Shown here: positions 46,501-49,239 of the stretch, piece after piece
Layout: each line of letters starts with the position of its first letter
How positions within the stretch are numbered: the stretch's first letter is position 1
Source of the DNA: Zoroaster sp. YZ-2022
Lineage: Eukaryota > Echinodermata > Asteroidea > Forcipulatida > Zoroasteridae
DNA length: 64,000 bases
NCBI GenBank assembly: GCA_029582265.1
Contig: CM055823.1
Span: forward strand, 13,652,060 to 13,716,059
Reading direction: 5' to 3'
The notes under the pieces: model-generated
Databases searched by the model: none
What the model was told of the DNA's origin: nothing
Seen by the model: the letters and a program-made list of their open reading frames with translations, nothing else
Translations under genes and position numbers: made by a program

Positions 46501-46564
46501 TGTACCGGGTAAATCATTAATTTGTCTCTGTGGATCACCAGAATGCAGAGGAAGATTACTGTAA
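4353..46564 (+). CDS. SETDB1: SETDB1-type histone H3K9 methyltransferase, 17 exons visible, 5' part outside window
   Basis: Joined exons 4353-4537, 4764-4791, 13954-14102, 14758-14889, 16174-16298, 16584-16688, 17434-17576, 17715-17823, 20017-20115, 22829-22927, 25713-26038, 27792-27923, 37141-37239, 37506-37613, 41802-41914, 42901-42989 and 46447-46564 give 2159 nt with every splice phase compatible and a final TAA. Domain order: HxCxxxC plus MBD-like segment, pre-SET cysteine clusters, SET N-half, a roughly 330-residue acidic/Ser-rich insert, SET C-half and post-[11 protein letters not shown]. The split SET with this insert is diagnostic of SETDB1 over SUV39/G9a types. The family trimethylates H3K9 in the nucleus to silence repeats, usually with an ATF7IP partner. 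The first exon starts mid-codon, so earlier exons (Tudor domains in the family) lie upstream. Splice sites are read by eye; family identification is secure. Confidence 0.93.
4764..4791 (+). CDS. SETDB1: SETDB1 28-nt microexon, MBD-like domain
   Basis: A strong polypyrimidine tract and cag precede it and gtaagt follows. It reads RNMDEIDRY plus one base that joins the next exon to make Leu. That completes the conserved CGRSLRNMDEI-type core of the MBD-like domain. It is very short and followed by a 9.2-kb intron filled mainly by a satellite array. Confidence 0.88.
4792..5585. other. SETDB1 intron, unique part
   Basis: AT-rich intron sequence between the 28-nt exon and the 63-bp satellite. Only a short unsupported open frame (5298-5516) is present; no domain, exon phase or repeat relation was recognised. 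Confidence 0.5.
5586..13395 (+). repeat. Satellite of 124 units of 63 bp, intronic
   Basis: The unit begins atgtatcaacctgaccactc and ends attggactatac, repeated 124 times with almost no variation. Because 63 is a multiple of three and the unit has no stop in one frame, the block reads as one 2605-codon frame (units start [10 protein letters not shown] and end YRIIIGLY) ending TGA at 13403. I saw only four variable sites per unit: tcA/tcG, attgG/attgC and ctA/ctG or ctC. It lies wholly inside the SETDB1 intron 4792-13953, and the exon phases on both sides join without it, so coding use is unlikely. Confidence 0.97.
13396..13953. other. SETDB1 intron with a dispersed repeat
   Basis: From about 13540 to 13790 the text (aatttccagaaatgtttg, cattggaacattgat, ggcaggacccaccatta, gtaaagccatgctctca) recurs in diverged form at 20590-20760. 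This indicates an old dispersed repeat of unknown class. Small hairpins occur just after the satellite (acacttcatcatagtgaagtgt). Confidence 0.55.
13954..14102 (+). CDS. SETDB1: SETDB1 exon: MBD end to pre-SET linker
   Basis: Acceptor tttttag, donor gtatgt. It continues the frame with [20 protein letters not shown] and ends [11 protein letters not shown]. The FTFDPFVY and DISKG segments match the conserved region between the MBD-like domain and pre-SET of SETDB proteins. It ends on a codon boundary. Confidence 0.9.
14225..14345 (+). mobile_element. LINE 3'-end coding fragment
   Basis: The + frame reads [20 protein letters not shown], then [12 protein letters not shown]. The pattern FFxxTxxLWNSLP...FKxxINxYL is the C-terminal tail seen after reverse transcriptase in CR1/L2-like LINEs. 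No RT is attached, so it is a severely 5'-truncated copy in the SETDB1 intron. Confidence 0.65.
14758..14889 (+). CDS. SETDB1: SETDB1 exon: start of pre-SET domain
   Basis: Acceptor catacag, donor gtaagt, 44 whole codons. It reads [20 protein letters not shown] and ends [12 protein letters not shown]. The CxCxxxC cluster gives the first zinc ligands of the pre-SET triangular zinc cluster, which stabilises the SET fold. Confidence 0.92.
15113..15768. mobile_element. TA-flanked inverted-repeat element, non-autonomous
   Basis: CCGTAATTTCCTGCGTATAA (15113 on) is matched in inverted form ending at 15768, a 25-bp perfect terminal repeat. TA at 15111-15112 and 15769-15770 is the target duplication. 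Subterminal TATAAGGCGCACC words repeat near both ends. TA target and this terminal type suggest the Tc1/mariner/pogo superfamily. The interior is GC-richer than its surroundings and holds no transposase. Confidence 0.85.
16174..16298 (+). CDS. SETDB1: SETDB1 exon: pre-SET, middle
   Basis: Acceptor tctcag, donor gtacgt. It reads [12 protein letters not shown] and later [16 protein letters not shown]. Cysteines in SKCAC continue the pre-SET zinc cluster. The final codon is split 2+1, and the next exon supplies its last base. Confidence 0.92.
16584..16688 (+). CDS. SETDB1: SETDB1 exon: end of pre-SET, start of SET
   Basis: Acceptor tattag, donor gtatat. It reads [20 protein letters not shown], then [11 protein letters not shown]. 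The cysteine series completes pre-SET, and VVQNG plus LQVFKT begins the SET domain. The codon is split after two bases. Confidence 0.93.
16689..17433. other. SETDB1 intron without recognised features
   Basis: AT-rich intron sequence. Short open frames are present but none carries a motif or fits splice phases. I see nothing else in it. Confidence 0.5.
17434..17576 (+). CDS. SETDB1: SETDB1 exon: SET domain N-terminal half
   Basis: Acceptor ttcag, donor gtaagt. It reads [20 protein letters not shown], then [14 protein letters not shown] is the S-adenosylmethionine-binding motif of SET domains and FVCIYAG is the following conserved strand. The split SET domain leaves here and resumes 24 kb downstream at 41802. 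Confidence 0.95.
17715..17823 (+). CDS. SETDB1: SETDB1 exon: start of SET insert
   Basis: Acceptor tttgcag, donor gtatgt. It reads [12 protein letters not shown] followed by a Ser/Asp-rich stretch ([14 protein letters not shown]). ENxKEGYESD marks the junction between the SET N-half and the variable insert in SETDB1. Confidence 0.92.
18425..19215. repeat. 45-bp minisatellite, about 17 units
   Basis: The unit is roughly gtcgccaatggtaagcaaca followed by gggggtatgtgtgttgtcgactaaa. It repeats with point and small length variants (tcgact/tagact/tggcga). The 45-bp period keeps frames open on both strands, which creates apparent proteins on both; these are rejected. It lies in the SETDB1 intron 17824-20016. 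Confidence 0.93.
19264..19432. repeat. 15-bp tandem repeat, 11 units
   Basis: The 15-mer AGTTATCAAAAACTT repeats about eleven times without visible change, 50 bases after the 45-bp array. Each unit is nearly palindromic (AAGTT...AACTT), so the block can form serial small hairpins. Confidence 0.95.
19483..19628. other. Long imperfect hairpin (foldback)
   Basis: Outer arms GGCCTCACAGTTTGACCCTA (19495 on) and CTAGGGTTGAAATGTAAGG (19603 on) are complementary with few mismatches. Inner arms ATGACAAGGTAA (19537-19548) and TTACCTTGTCAT (19566-19577) pair perfectly around an approximately 17-base loop. The whole 146 bases folds on itself. It could be a miniature foldback element or a microRNA-like hairpin. 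Confidence 0.65.
20017..20115 (+). CDS. SETDB1: SETDB1 exon: acidic SET insert
   Basis: Acceptor atacag, donor gtaagt. It reads [15 protein letters not shown] and NNSDDSNDA, an acidic, probably disordered part of the bifurcating insert. Phase fits both neighbours. Sequence conservation is weak, so the call rests on phase, splice sites and composition. Confidence 0.8.
20580..20760. repeat. Dispersed repeat, second copy of 13540-13790
   Basis: It shares cacaatttctggatatttgt, ttggaacattgat, gaaaggga, gacgggacccaccat and tacagccaagct with the segment after the 63-bp satellite. The copies are strongly diverged and of unknown class. Confidence 0.5.
21229..21880. repeat. 84-bp tandem repeat, about 7.5 units, LINE-tail derived
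   Basis: Each unit runs gtgtggatcagcttacctct, aggcacatgttgccttataa, tcaattagtccacactcaac, tgtggtgagacagccacatc, taga. The + frame gives RVWISLP, which resembles the ARVWNSLP motif of the LINE tail lying directly after the array. The array therefore probably arose by tandem amplification of part of that LINE end. CCACACT and AGTGTGG words allow hairpins within units. Confidence 0.88.
21881..21990 (+). mobile_element. LINE 3'-end coding fragment
   Basis: The + frame after the array reads [20 protein letters not shown] and then NQYKKHI. This matches the pattern RVWNSLPxxVR...FKxxxKxxL found at the C-terminus of CR1/L2-like LINEs. Only about 35 codons remain. Confidence 0.6.
22170..22375. other. 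GC-rich block with imperfect inverted ends
   Basis: TTAACCCATTAACACCG at the left and TAATGAAAGGGCTAA at the right are imperfectly complementary around a GC-rich core (ccgtggggcccgcagcgcgc, cgcgtacatccggccc). This looks like a small TTAA-type element comparable to 25347-25603, but the ends are diverged. Confidence 0.4.
22829..22927 (+). CDS. SETDB1: SETDB1 exon: SET insert
   Basis: Acceptor caatag, donor gtaaga. It reads [20 protein letters not shown] and ends MVEGSCW. The phase matches both flanking exons. It has no known motif apart from its place in the variable insert. Confidence 0.78.
23160..23500. other. Possible LINE 3' region
   Basis: The tail ...ttgaattgaattaaatttgatttc followed by catctcatggccaaaaggcc has the AATTG-type short repeats often seen at LINE 3' ends. 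No coding part is recognisable. Confidence 0.3.
23572..23635. repeat. Short CTGTCTGTGTA minisatellite
   Basis: The words tatgtctgtctg and then ctgtgtactgt are repeated four times in tandem. It is a simple GT/CTG-rich microsatellite-like block in the SETDB1 intron 22928-25712. Confidence 0.85.
24574..24748. mobile_element. TTAA-type small element, diverged copy
   Basis: It begins TTAA then AGGGGCAATAA and ends GGCGATATTGTCCCT. The subterminal TTCCATGCCCTGTCGAAAGT recurs in 36899-37114, which has clean TTAA duplications. The right TTAA here is changed to TTTG. Same family, older copy. Confidence 0.65.
25347..25603. mobile_element. TTAA-flanked miniature inverted-repeat element
   Basis: TTAA at 25343-25346 and 25604-25607 flank CCAGTTCGC at the left end and GCGAACTGG at the right end, perfectly inverted. 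The 257-bp interior is GC-richer than its surroundings and has no open frame. TTAA target use is typical of piggyBac and Kolobok elements. It lies 109 bases upstream of the SETDB1 exon at 25713. Confidence 0.85.
25713..26038 (+). CDS. SETDB1: SETDB1 exon: SET insert, longest exon
   Basis: Acceptor tttgcag, donor gtaatt, 326 nt. It reads [18 protein letters not shown] near the start, resembling the conserved KVxxW motif in the SETDB1 insert. Later come Ser/Thr-rich and basic stretches ([13 protein letters not shown]). Probably disordered with regulatory modification sites. Confidence 0.87.
26130..26440 (-). mobile_element. LINE 3' fragment, same family as 49240-50720
   Basis: The text cgtcacgtacaatcaccag, gagctggttgtcacatacgt, atgagctctggtcgttag, gtagagcgaatgg and aataccggattgcc recurs at 49255-49510. 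On the minus strand it encodes [16 protein letters not shown] sequence. The copy is 5'-truncated and lies in intron 26039-27791. Confidence 0.75.
26848..27426. repeat. 64-bp tandem repeat, about nine units
   Basis: The unit is ttctgagtccaaccactcca, acaagacagtaactgacagt, cgctgattaagtgtgcatgc, tacc. Units differ by single bases (gtcc/gttc, cgct/cact/ccct) and one 4-bp insertion (gatgacag). It sits in the SETDB1 intron upstream of exon 27792. Confidence 0.93.
27536..27765. repeat. Degenerate CATGTTACATGTCATGC repeat
   Basis: A word of about 17 bases (catgttacatgtcatgc and variants cgtgttacatgtcacgc, atcttaaatgtcatacc) recurs many times in irregular tandem. It is rich in ACATGT palindromes, like much of this window. 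It ends about 25 bases before the SETDB1 exon at 27792. Confidence 0.85.
27792..27923 (+). CDS. SETDB1: SETDB1 exon: SET insert with YGYNTSP motif
   Basis: Acceptor catag, donor gtcagt. It reads [13 protein letters not shown], then [20 protein letters not shown]. The YGYNxSPxK motif followed by basic residues matches a conserved island in the vertebrate SETDB1 insert. The following 9.2-kb intron contains the nested BEN gene. Confidence 0.9.
28093..29274. other. Left arm of the 8.7-kb unit, non-coding
   Basis: It contains acgtgcgag-type words, a run of aactcgttcc/aactcgtttc repeats (28205-28275), then AT-rich sequence with no supported exon. Nothing resembles a transposase. Confidence 0.5.
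29275..30300 (+). pseudogene. Broken Tc1-like transposase
   Basis: The start ATG at 29275 gives [19 protein letters not shown] and an HTH region followed by SGRPSKF, the Tc1 DNA-binding half. A frameshift near 29590-29600 moves to a frame with [12 protein letters not shown] (first catalytic Asp), KVHVWAAIS and [13 protein letters not shown] (catalytic Glu region). The second catalytic Asp motif reads QQNNDP instead of QQDND, and the next codon is a TAA stop at 30005-30007. A further frameshift near 30205 leads to [13 protein letters not shown]. Dead copy, inserted in the 8.7-kb unit. I could not define its terminal repeats. Confidence 0.9.
30301..31054. other. AT-rich non-coding segment
   Basis: It holds two related stretches (gtagtttccgacacttatta at 30520 and gtagtttccgacacttggct at 30685, each followed by cggccagtaacaac or cgcccaataacaac and tttagttaatcatc), a diverged tandem duplication of about 165 bp. 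No coding signal. Confidence 0.55.
31055..31515. repeat. 64-bp tandem repeat, about seven units
   Basis: The unit is gggaagattagtaatgaatg, ggctggtacggccagcctac, acgaaaaggagccgcccaag, ccaa. Some units carry an insert (gggatggtacgtgtaaggcc). The array ends 178 bases before the BEN gene start, so it may lie in its promoter or 5' UTR. Unrelated in sequence to the other 64-bp array at 26848-27426. Confidence 0.92.
31693..31870 (+). CDS. BEN gene exon 1, Tudor-like module
   Basis: Two ATG codons (31693, 31696) begin a frame ending at donor gtaagt at 31871. It reads [20 protein letters not shown], then [10 protein letters not shown] and [10 protein letters not shown] chose the first ATG; no upstream exon was found, but an upstream non-coding exon is possible. 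Confidence 0.7.
31693..34609 (+). CDS. BEN-domain protein, five exons, nested in SETDB1 intron
   Basis: Exons 31693-31870, 32290-32438, 32655-32786, 33092-33580 and 34019-34609 join in phase into 512 codons plus TAA. Residues about 12-59 ([34 protein letters not shown]) resemble the Tudor-like N-terminal module of many invertebrate BEN proteins. Residues 110-153 are Lys-rich and could be a nuclear signal. Residues 160-300 are a Pro-rich hexapeptide repeat (VLPAEG, PLPTVD). [18 protein letters not shown] could form a short coil. Residues about 420-507 ([44 protein letters not shown]) fit the DNA-binding BEN domain. BEN proteins act in chromatin and transcription. All frames are intact. It could be a host gene or transposon cargo, since it lies inside the 28069-36794 inverted repeats. 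The start could also be 31696. Confidence 0.8.
31920..32238. repeat. Tandem duplication of about 155 bp in BEN gene intron 1
   Basis: The texts aaatatactttttaagttgc / aaatatacttttttaacttg, gactcataatttcatcagat, gacc...actaat and gctattattc..ctgacgga occur twice with about 155-bp offset. Two diverged copies fill most of the first BEN intron. Confidence 0.8.
32290..32438 (+). CDS. BEN gene exon 2
   Basis: Acceptor tctttag, donor gtaaca; starts with two bases completing a split Asp codon. It reads [20 protein letters not shown] and ends [11 protein letters not shown] charged linker with no known motif; phase matches both neighbours. Confidence 0.72.
32655..32786 (+). CDS. BEN gene exon 3, Lys-rich
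   Basis: Acceptor tttcag, donor gtacat, 44 whole codons. It reads [20 protein letters not shown], then [16 protein letters not shown]. Likely nuclear targeting or nucleic-acid contact. Confidence 0.72.
33092..33580 (+). CDS. BEN gene exon 4, Pro-rich repeats
   Basis: Acceptor ccaacag, donor gtatgt, 163 whole codons. After [18 protein letters not shown] comes a run of hexapeptides of type LP[TA][VE][DG]x (VLPAEG three times in a row, [12 protein letters not shown]). The DNA is an 18-bp-type minisatellite (cttcccgccgaaggtgtcct). Ends [13 protein letters not shown]. Expected to be disordered and length-variable. Confidence 0.72.
34019..34609 (+). CDS. BEN gene exon 5, BEN domain
   Basis: Acceptor atacag, stop TAA at 34607-34609. 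It holds a helical segment ([20 protein letters not shown]), a Pro/Thr/His-rich stretch ([18 protein letters not shown]) and the BEN domain with [29 protein letters not shown] and [10 protein letters not shown]. The BEN domain ends six residues before the stop, as expected for a C-terminal DNA-binding domain. Confidence 0.8.
   Translation, partial: TASTVSSPGVCILPETVVNNLVDQMASMKRMMQEVMEQQVRILNLIAHKDTPPQKHQPATHKETSSPPTSSPPTAHQPATRSTPTALQPATCTETSLDNLIDKVTIATLERRSTSVANLALSLVRELYTEEEMRTSNCRGVKGKNALDIYRLNYVKKQIFFYSTVPPTDFERFWKKDCISAIDEGCRRLRRVHKDC
34610..35928. other. BEN gene 3' flank, non-coding
   Basis: Includes poly-G tracts at about 34629 and 35200, the candidate poly(A) signal, and an AT-rich stretch with many TACGTA/ACATGTA words. 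No open frame with a motif. Confidence 0.5.
34992..34997 (+). promoter_or_regulatory. Candidate polyadenylation signal of the BEN gene
   Basis: AATAAA lies 383 bases after the BEN stop codon, in ACAATAAAGTCTG, the first canonical hexamer downstream. Position is plausible for a 3' UTR but untested. Confidence 0.45.
35929..36095. repeat. Tandem pair of palindromic units with CCAAT boxes
   Basis: Two units about 94 bp apart start GCGTAACgAATATTTCTATT (35929) and GCGTAACAAATATTTCTATT (36023). The second ends ATTTGTTACGC (36085-36095), the inverse of its start; CTATTGGT and ACCAATAG also pair inside it. Each unit thus is a hairpin bearing facing CCAAT motifs. It may be a miniature foldback element or a regulatory palindrome within the 8.7-kb unit. 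Confidence 0.75.
36240..36278. repeat. TA microsatellite
   Basis: (TA)n interrupted once by CATG, just after a hammerhead-like hairpin block at 36184-36224. Confidence 0.95.
36899..37114. mobile_element. TTAA-flanked miniature element adjacent to SETDB1 exon
   Basis: TTAA at 36895-36898 and 37115-37118. Ends AGGGACAATATCATAACGAT and the inverse of ATCGTGACAATATTACCCCT match with few changes, and GACATGGAATCG pairs with CGATTCCATGCCC further in. Related copies lie at 24574-24748 and 56054-56170. TTAA use suggests a piggyBac or Kolobok type. Its right end is 26 bases upstream of the exon at 37141. Confidence 0.8.
37141..37239 (+). CDS. SETDB1: SETDB1 exon: Ser/Thr-rich SET insert
   Basis: Acceptor aatacag, donor gtgagt. 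It reads [20 protein letters not shown] and ends VNTSSTTEK. The phase fits both neighbours. A TTAA-flanked small element ends only 26 bases upstream of this exon. Confidence 0.82.
37506..37613 (+). CDS. SETDB1: SETDB1 exon: SET insert
   Basis: Acceptor gtacag, donor gtaagt. The in-frame reading is [20 protein letters not shown] and then SSGAKDSS. It resembles the basic, Ser/Thr-rich end of the insert. The phase is consistent with the exons on both sides. Confidence 0.82.
37900..41050 (+). mobile_element. Degraded DIRS-like retroelement, interrupted
   Basis: Around 38390-38690 the + strand reads [10 protein letters not shown], then [16 protein letters not shown], a stop, and [14 protein letters not shown] in a shifted frame. 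After the inserted element, 40090 on reads [11 protein letters not shown]. The series TDASLTGWG, HINxLELxAV, NxQGGTxS, HLPGxxN is the RNase H region of DIRS-type (tyrosine-recombinase) retroelements. Downstream text to about 41050 would hold the recombinase but is too decayed to prove. Many stops and shifts; lies in the SETDB1 intron 37614-41801. Confidence 0.55.
38704..40087. mobile_element. 1.4-kb inverted-repeat element inside the DIRS remnant
   Basis: CCTTCTCAAAACTATTCCGG (38704 on) is matched in inverted form by the sequence ending at 40087; similarity extends about 43 bases with some mismatches. The element splits the DIRS-like RNase H region between QGGTHSPSL and IHLPG. It has no transposase-like frame, so it is non-autonomous. 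No clear target duplication. Confidence 0.7.
41100..41801. other. SETDB1 intron, no supported feature
   Basis: AT-rich sequence with one poly-G tract near 41208. I see no exon or repeat relation. Confidence 0.5.
41802..41914 (+). CDS. SETDB1: SETDB1 exon: SET domain C-half begins
   Basis: Acceptor attatag, donor gtaagt. It reads [20 protein letters not shown], then NLGRYLN. The [13 protein letters not shown] segment is the start of the SET C-terminal half, followed directly by HSCNPN in the next exon. Confidence 0.95.
42001..42810. repeat. 39-bp minisatellite (variants of about 31 bp) within SET-domain intron
   Basis: The unit is gaacatgacccctctgcctc plus cctggcttcaccaacgata or cctggctccaccaatgaaa. 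Shorter units lack the ccctggct part. It fills the intron between the two catalytic SET exons (41914 and 42901). Frames remain open on both strands through the array, an effect of the repeat. Confidence 0.93.
42901..42989 (+). CDS. SETDB1: SETDB1 exon: SET catalytic core
   Basis: Acceptor cccacag, donor gtaagt. It reads [20 protein letters not shown], then PWVAFFAK. With the preceding Asn this forms the NHSCxPN motif that binds S-adenosylmethionine and forms the SET pseudoknot. All key residues look intact. Confidence 0.96.
43259..43304 (-). ncRNA. Hammerhead-ribozyme-like motif
   Basis: On the minus strand: CTGAGGA, hairpin arms CGATCAG and CTGATCG around AGCATA, then GAAACGTC and GAG. It matches the conserved hammerhead core (CUGANGA, GAAA, GUC) with a perfect stem II but practically no stem III. 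Same design as 3960-4000. Confidence 0.5.
43498..43920 (-). pseudogene. Penelope-like GIY-YIG endonuclease part
   Basis: The minus-strand frame reads [20 protein letters not shown], then [20 protein letters not shown] and [12 protein letters not shown]. GVYxIPC...KVYIGETGR is the GIY-YIG nuclease core with the CxC zinc-binding insertion typical of Penelope. It is in a different frame from the RT; the shift lies near 43900-43925. Stop at 43498-43500. Confidence 0.9.
43900..44738 (-). pseudogene. Penelope-like reverse transcriptase, 5'-truncated
   Basis: The minus-strand frame begins [19 protein letters not shown] (RT motif A region), continues [20 protein letters not shown] and [13 protein letters not shown] (catalytic YVDD) and [14 protein letters not shown]. 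The fingers and N-terminal part are missing because the element is truncated and joined to an inverted terminal repeat at about 44740. It shifts frame before the endonuclease. Confidence 0.92.
45009..45275. mobile_element. Head-to-head Penelope terminal repeats without coding part
   Basis: Minus-oriented motif (gacgtttcgatcagtatgct, 45009 on), a second minus-oriented terminal repeat (gagtagtaattagttctgaa, gctctgatcgtcctgaggag) and then a plus-oriented one (ctcctgaggacgatcagagc ... cttttcagaactaattac ... caccgcaattag). The last two form a long palindrome centred near 45150. Three hammerhead-like cores occur in about 190 bases. Confidence 0.8.
45276..46446. other. Last SETDB1 intron, no supported feature
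   Basis: AT-rich intron sequence with a poly-C/poly-A tract near 45357-45379. Minus-strand open frames at 45488-46046 and 46266-46571 carry no domain and are not supported. Confidence 0.5.
46447..46564 (+). CDS. SETDB1: SETDB1 last exon: SET end and post-SET
   Basis: Acceptor gctacag, terminal TAA. It reads [20 protein letters not shown], then [23 protein letters not shown] carries the catalytic tyrosine region, and CLCGSPEC is the post-SET zinc motif. A short inverted-repeat element begins 116 bases after the stop, probably inside the 3' UTR. Confidence 0.96.
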
Positions 46565-46679
46565 TACACAACTGATGACATGAATCATGATTGGATTCAA
46601 ACTAAACATGTAGTTTTTGAGATACTTATATATACACACACATGTCTATGGGCTTTGACTTCATAGCAATACATAGAAA

Positions 46680-46875
46680 CAATCCTGTTGGTAAGTTGAT
46701 ATGTAAGATGCACGTGCATTGGATTTTTAGTCGTTACAACACAAAAGTTAAGTCCCAAGCTTTCTAATTTCTTTCGTAAATCCTGAAATCAGCTTCTCTG
46801 ATGATCGTTGGAGCCAGCATGTGCAAAGTGAGCGTGATTTATGTTGGAATTACGTCACACTTACCAACAGGATTG
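46680..46875. mobile_element. 196-bp element with 17-bp perfect inverted ends
   Basis: CAATCCTGTTGGTAAGT (46680-46696) is exactly inverted as ACTTACCAACAGGATTG (46859-46875). No open frame. It lies 116 bases after the SETDB1 stop and so probably within the 3' UTR. No convincing target duplication. Confidence 0.75.
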
Positions 46876-48018
46876 CATTGGTAGTCTCATGAATCATTTA
46901 TAGGAAGCAGACAACTTATCATTATCATAAACAATTGTACATACAAAATTATAAAATCATCTCAAATATTTGGATGAATGAAACAGTGTTAGGGCAGTGT
47001 ATGCTAAATACAGATGTGAATGTGATATAAAGACAATTATCTCTTTTGTGGTTTACTTTTTTATTTATCTTTATATGGTTGTTGTTTTACCTAATTGGGC
47101 TGTTGGTAAGTAACTTTATAACCCAGATGATAGTTCCAGCCAAAGCTCACGGCTAACGTGTTACATATATTTCTCAAGTGTTGTTTGGAAAGGGAAAGTT
47201 TCTTTTTGAAATAACTGATATAATGCCATGTTGGCCACTATGACAAGAATGTCACATCTCCACAGAAACATTCATTTCCAGGCCCTATTGTGACTAGTCA
47301 TGTCACTAAGCACCACACGGCAACCAGTGATGTGTACATGTATTTTCCTCATGGAGCTAATAAAAGGGTGTTTATATATTAAAGTGTCTTCATGAAGGAG
47401 TTTGTCTTCATGAAGGAGTAATTTATCCATGACTTTATTATTTACATTGTCATGGCTTTCAAACATTTTACTACAAACTACAAACATTTTATTTTAATTG
47501 TGGCAGTATTGATCAACATGTGGGCATTTTTGGTACCACTTTGATAAAAAGCCCCCAAAAAAGTCTCCGGTTTCTGGTCTCTGTGCGCGTCACCTCATCA
47601 GACCCACACATCAGCATTTTTAATTTTCTTTTTTTTGTTGCTATGAAATGATGTCCAATTGCAGCCAAAACTGCTGGATCGATTGGAATTCTGCCATGTT
47701 GTGTTTTAAACGACTTTTTCACATAGGGGTATGAACGTTTGCCTGATTTATGGGCCTCTCTATCTTAGCCACCATACTTTGTATATGGGAAATTTGGTCC
47801 CGCGTATACAGTGTATCACGCCAAAAAAATAAACGATGGCCGAAAAACGAGTTACCACACCGATTTTGAAGCCAACCAAAAACCAGAGACTTTTTTTGGG
47901 GGGGGGGGGTACCCTCATATGTAAACTTGTATTTTTGTTTTTAGAAAAACGGTTAAATGTTGTACATTTTTTCTTAGACCATATAGACTGTGTAAGTCTT
48001 GCGATGGTAAGGTCACCA
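46876..48018. other. SETDB1 3' flank
   Basis: AT-rich. ATAAAAGGG with AATAAA at about 47358 is one possible distal poly(A) signal, but I cannot tell where the transcript ends. A small duplication (cttcatgaaggagt twice near 47388) and a poly-G tract near 47899 are present. Confidence 0.4.
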
Positions 48019-49001
48019 TTGACTTCCGGGCACCTCTGAGCCATCAGCTACGGGAGGTTAACGCGTGTATAATTTTGTATGATTGTTATTTTTGTCACAT
48101 CACCATTTTTCCACCCCAAAAACATATTGATGGAATGATTACATTTAAAACTTACAATGTAATAAATAAAATATTAAAAAAGCTTGGAAACGTTCGAGAA
48201 AATGAAGAAATAATGCTTGACCTCCAACGTCCGGTTCGGAGTGTCAAATTGCGAATTTAGGCCGACTGTGTTACGCACACCGTGTTCGAATGCACTGACA
48301 AACCGAAGTTAGGTAATATTTTAAATCGGGATAAGTGCTTCGTTACGTAGCGTGAAAACAGACCCTGTATCTTATGGATTTTGTGTGACATTGCATCCTT
48401 TGCGAGTGCTTGATCGATCTTACTCCCACTACTGGCAGCATCGGAATGAAAATATCGCACATCCTATTAATTTTTTCGCGATCATGCCAATGATAATTTT
48501 GAGATCAGAGGCACAAAGAAACCGAAGAACCCTGCAACAATTAACTGCGTTTTCACTTTTTCTTGCCAATTTCGATCCGTCCTTTACATAATTTAACCAA
48601 TATTGCAATGAAAGGGCCATGGTGACAACACTCATTCACGGACAATAACAACAGAACGAAACTTTATACACATGACCTACGGTTTTCGCGAGGTTTGGGT
48701 ACCGTACTACGACTAAATCTAGCAGCTTGCTCGAGTTTGCATGCGTGTACGTCAAGGATCACGACGATCGCCTTTTGTTTGTTTCAAACGTGAAAGCGGA
48801 AATCAAGGTCGGTTTTAAAAAAAAATTATTTGACCAAGATTTGCGAAATTGTTTACAATTTACAAATTGTAAACCAAGCTTTTATTACTTCAAACTATGT
48901 TCAATGGATGAAATTTATTAAAACAGCACAATAAAGTTCTTTTCATAAAAAAATGCACACAATACACGTTGTAAATGCTATGCGAGGTGCCCGGAAGTCA
49001 A
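48019..49001. mobile_element. Candidate inverted-repeat element, about 1 kb
   Basis: TTGACTTCCGGGCACCTC (48019-48036) is perfectly inverted at 48984-49001. Outside these, tagactgtgtaagt (left) resembles the inverse of acttacacggtcta (right), so the true ends may lie near 47985 and 49050. No transposase found. Confidence 0.55.
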
Positions 49002-49239
49002 GATTCTCGCGAAAACTCGTACGTTCTAGAGGTCAACTTACACGGTCTATTTTGGAATAGTATCAACCGAAGTTATTTGGTATTAGGCACTTCCATTTTT
49101 AAGAGGTCGAAGCTAAAGTCATAAATTATATTTGATCTACAACCTTTATGTAAGTTGAAATACTGCACACCACCTGATGAAAGAAAGTTTGTACAGATGA
49201 TGTGTAATGAAAGTTTTGAGAGTTGACTTTAAAGTGTAT

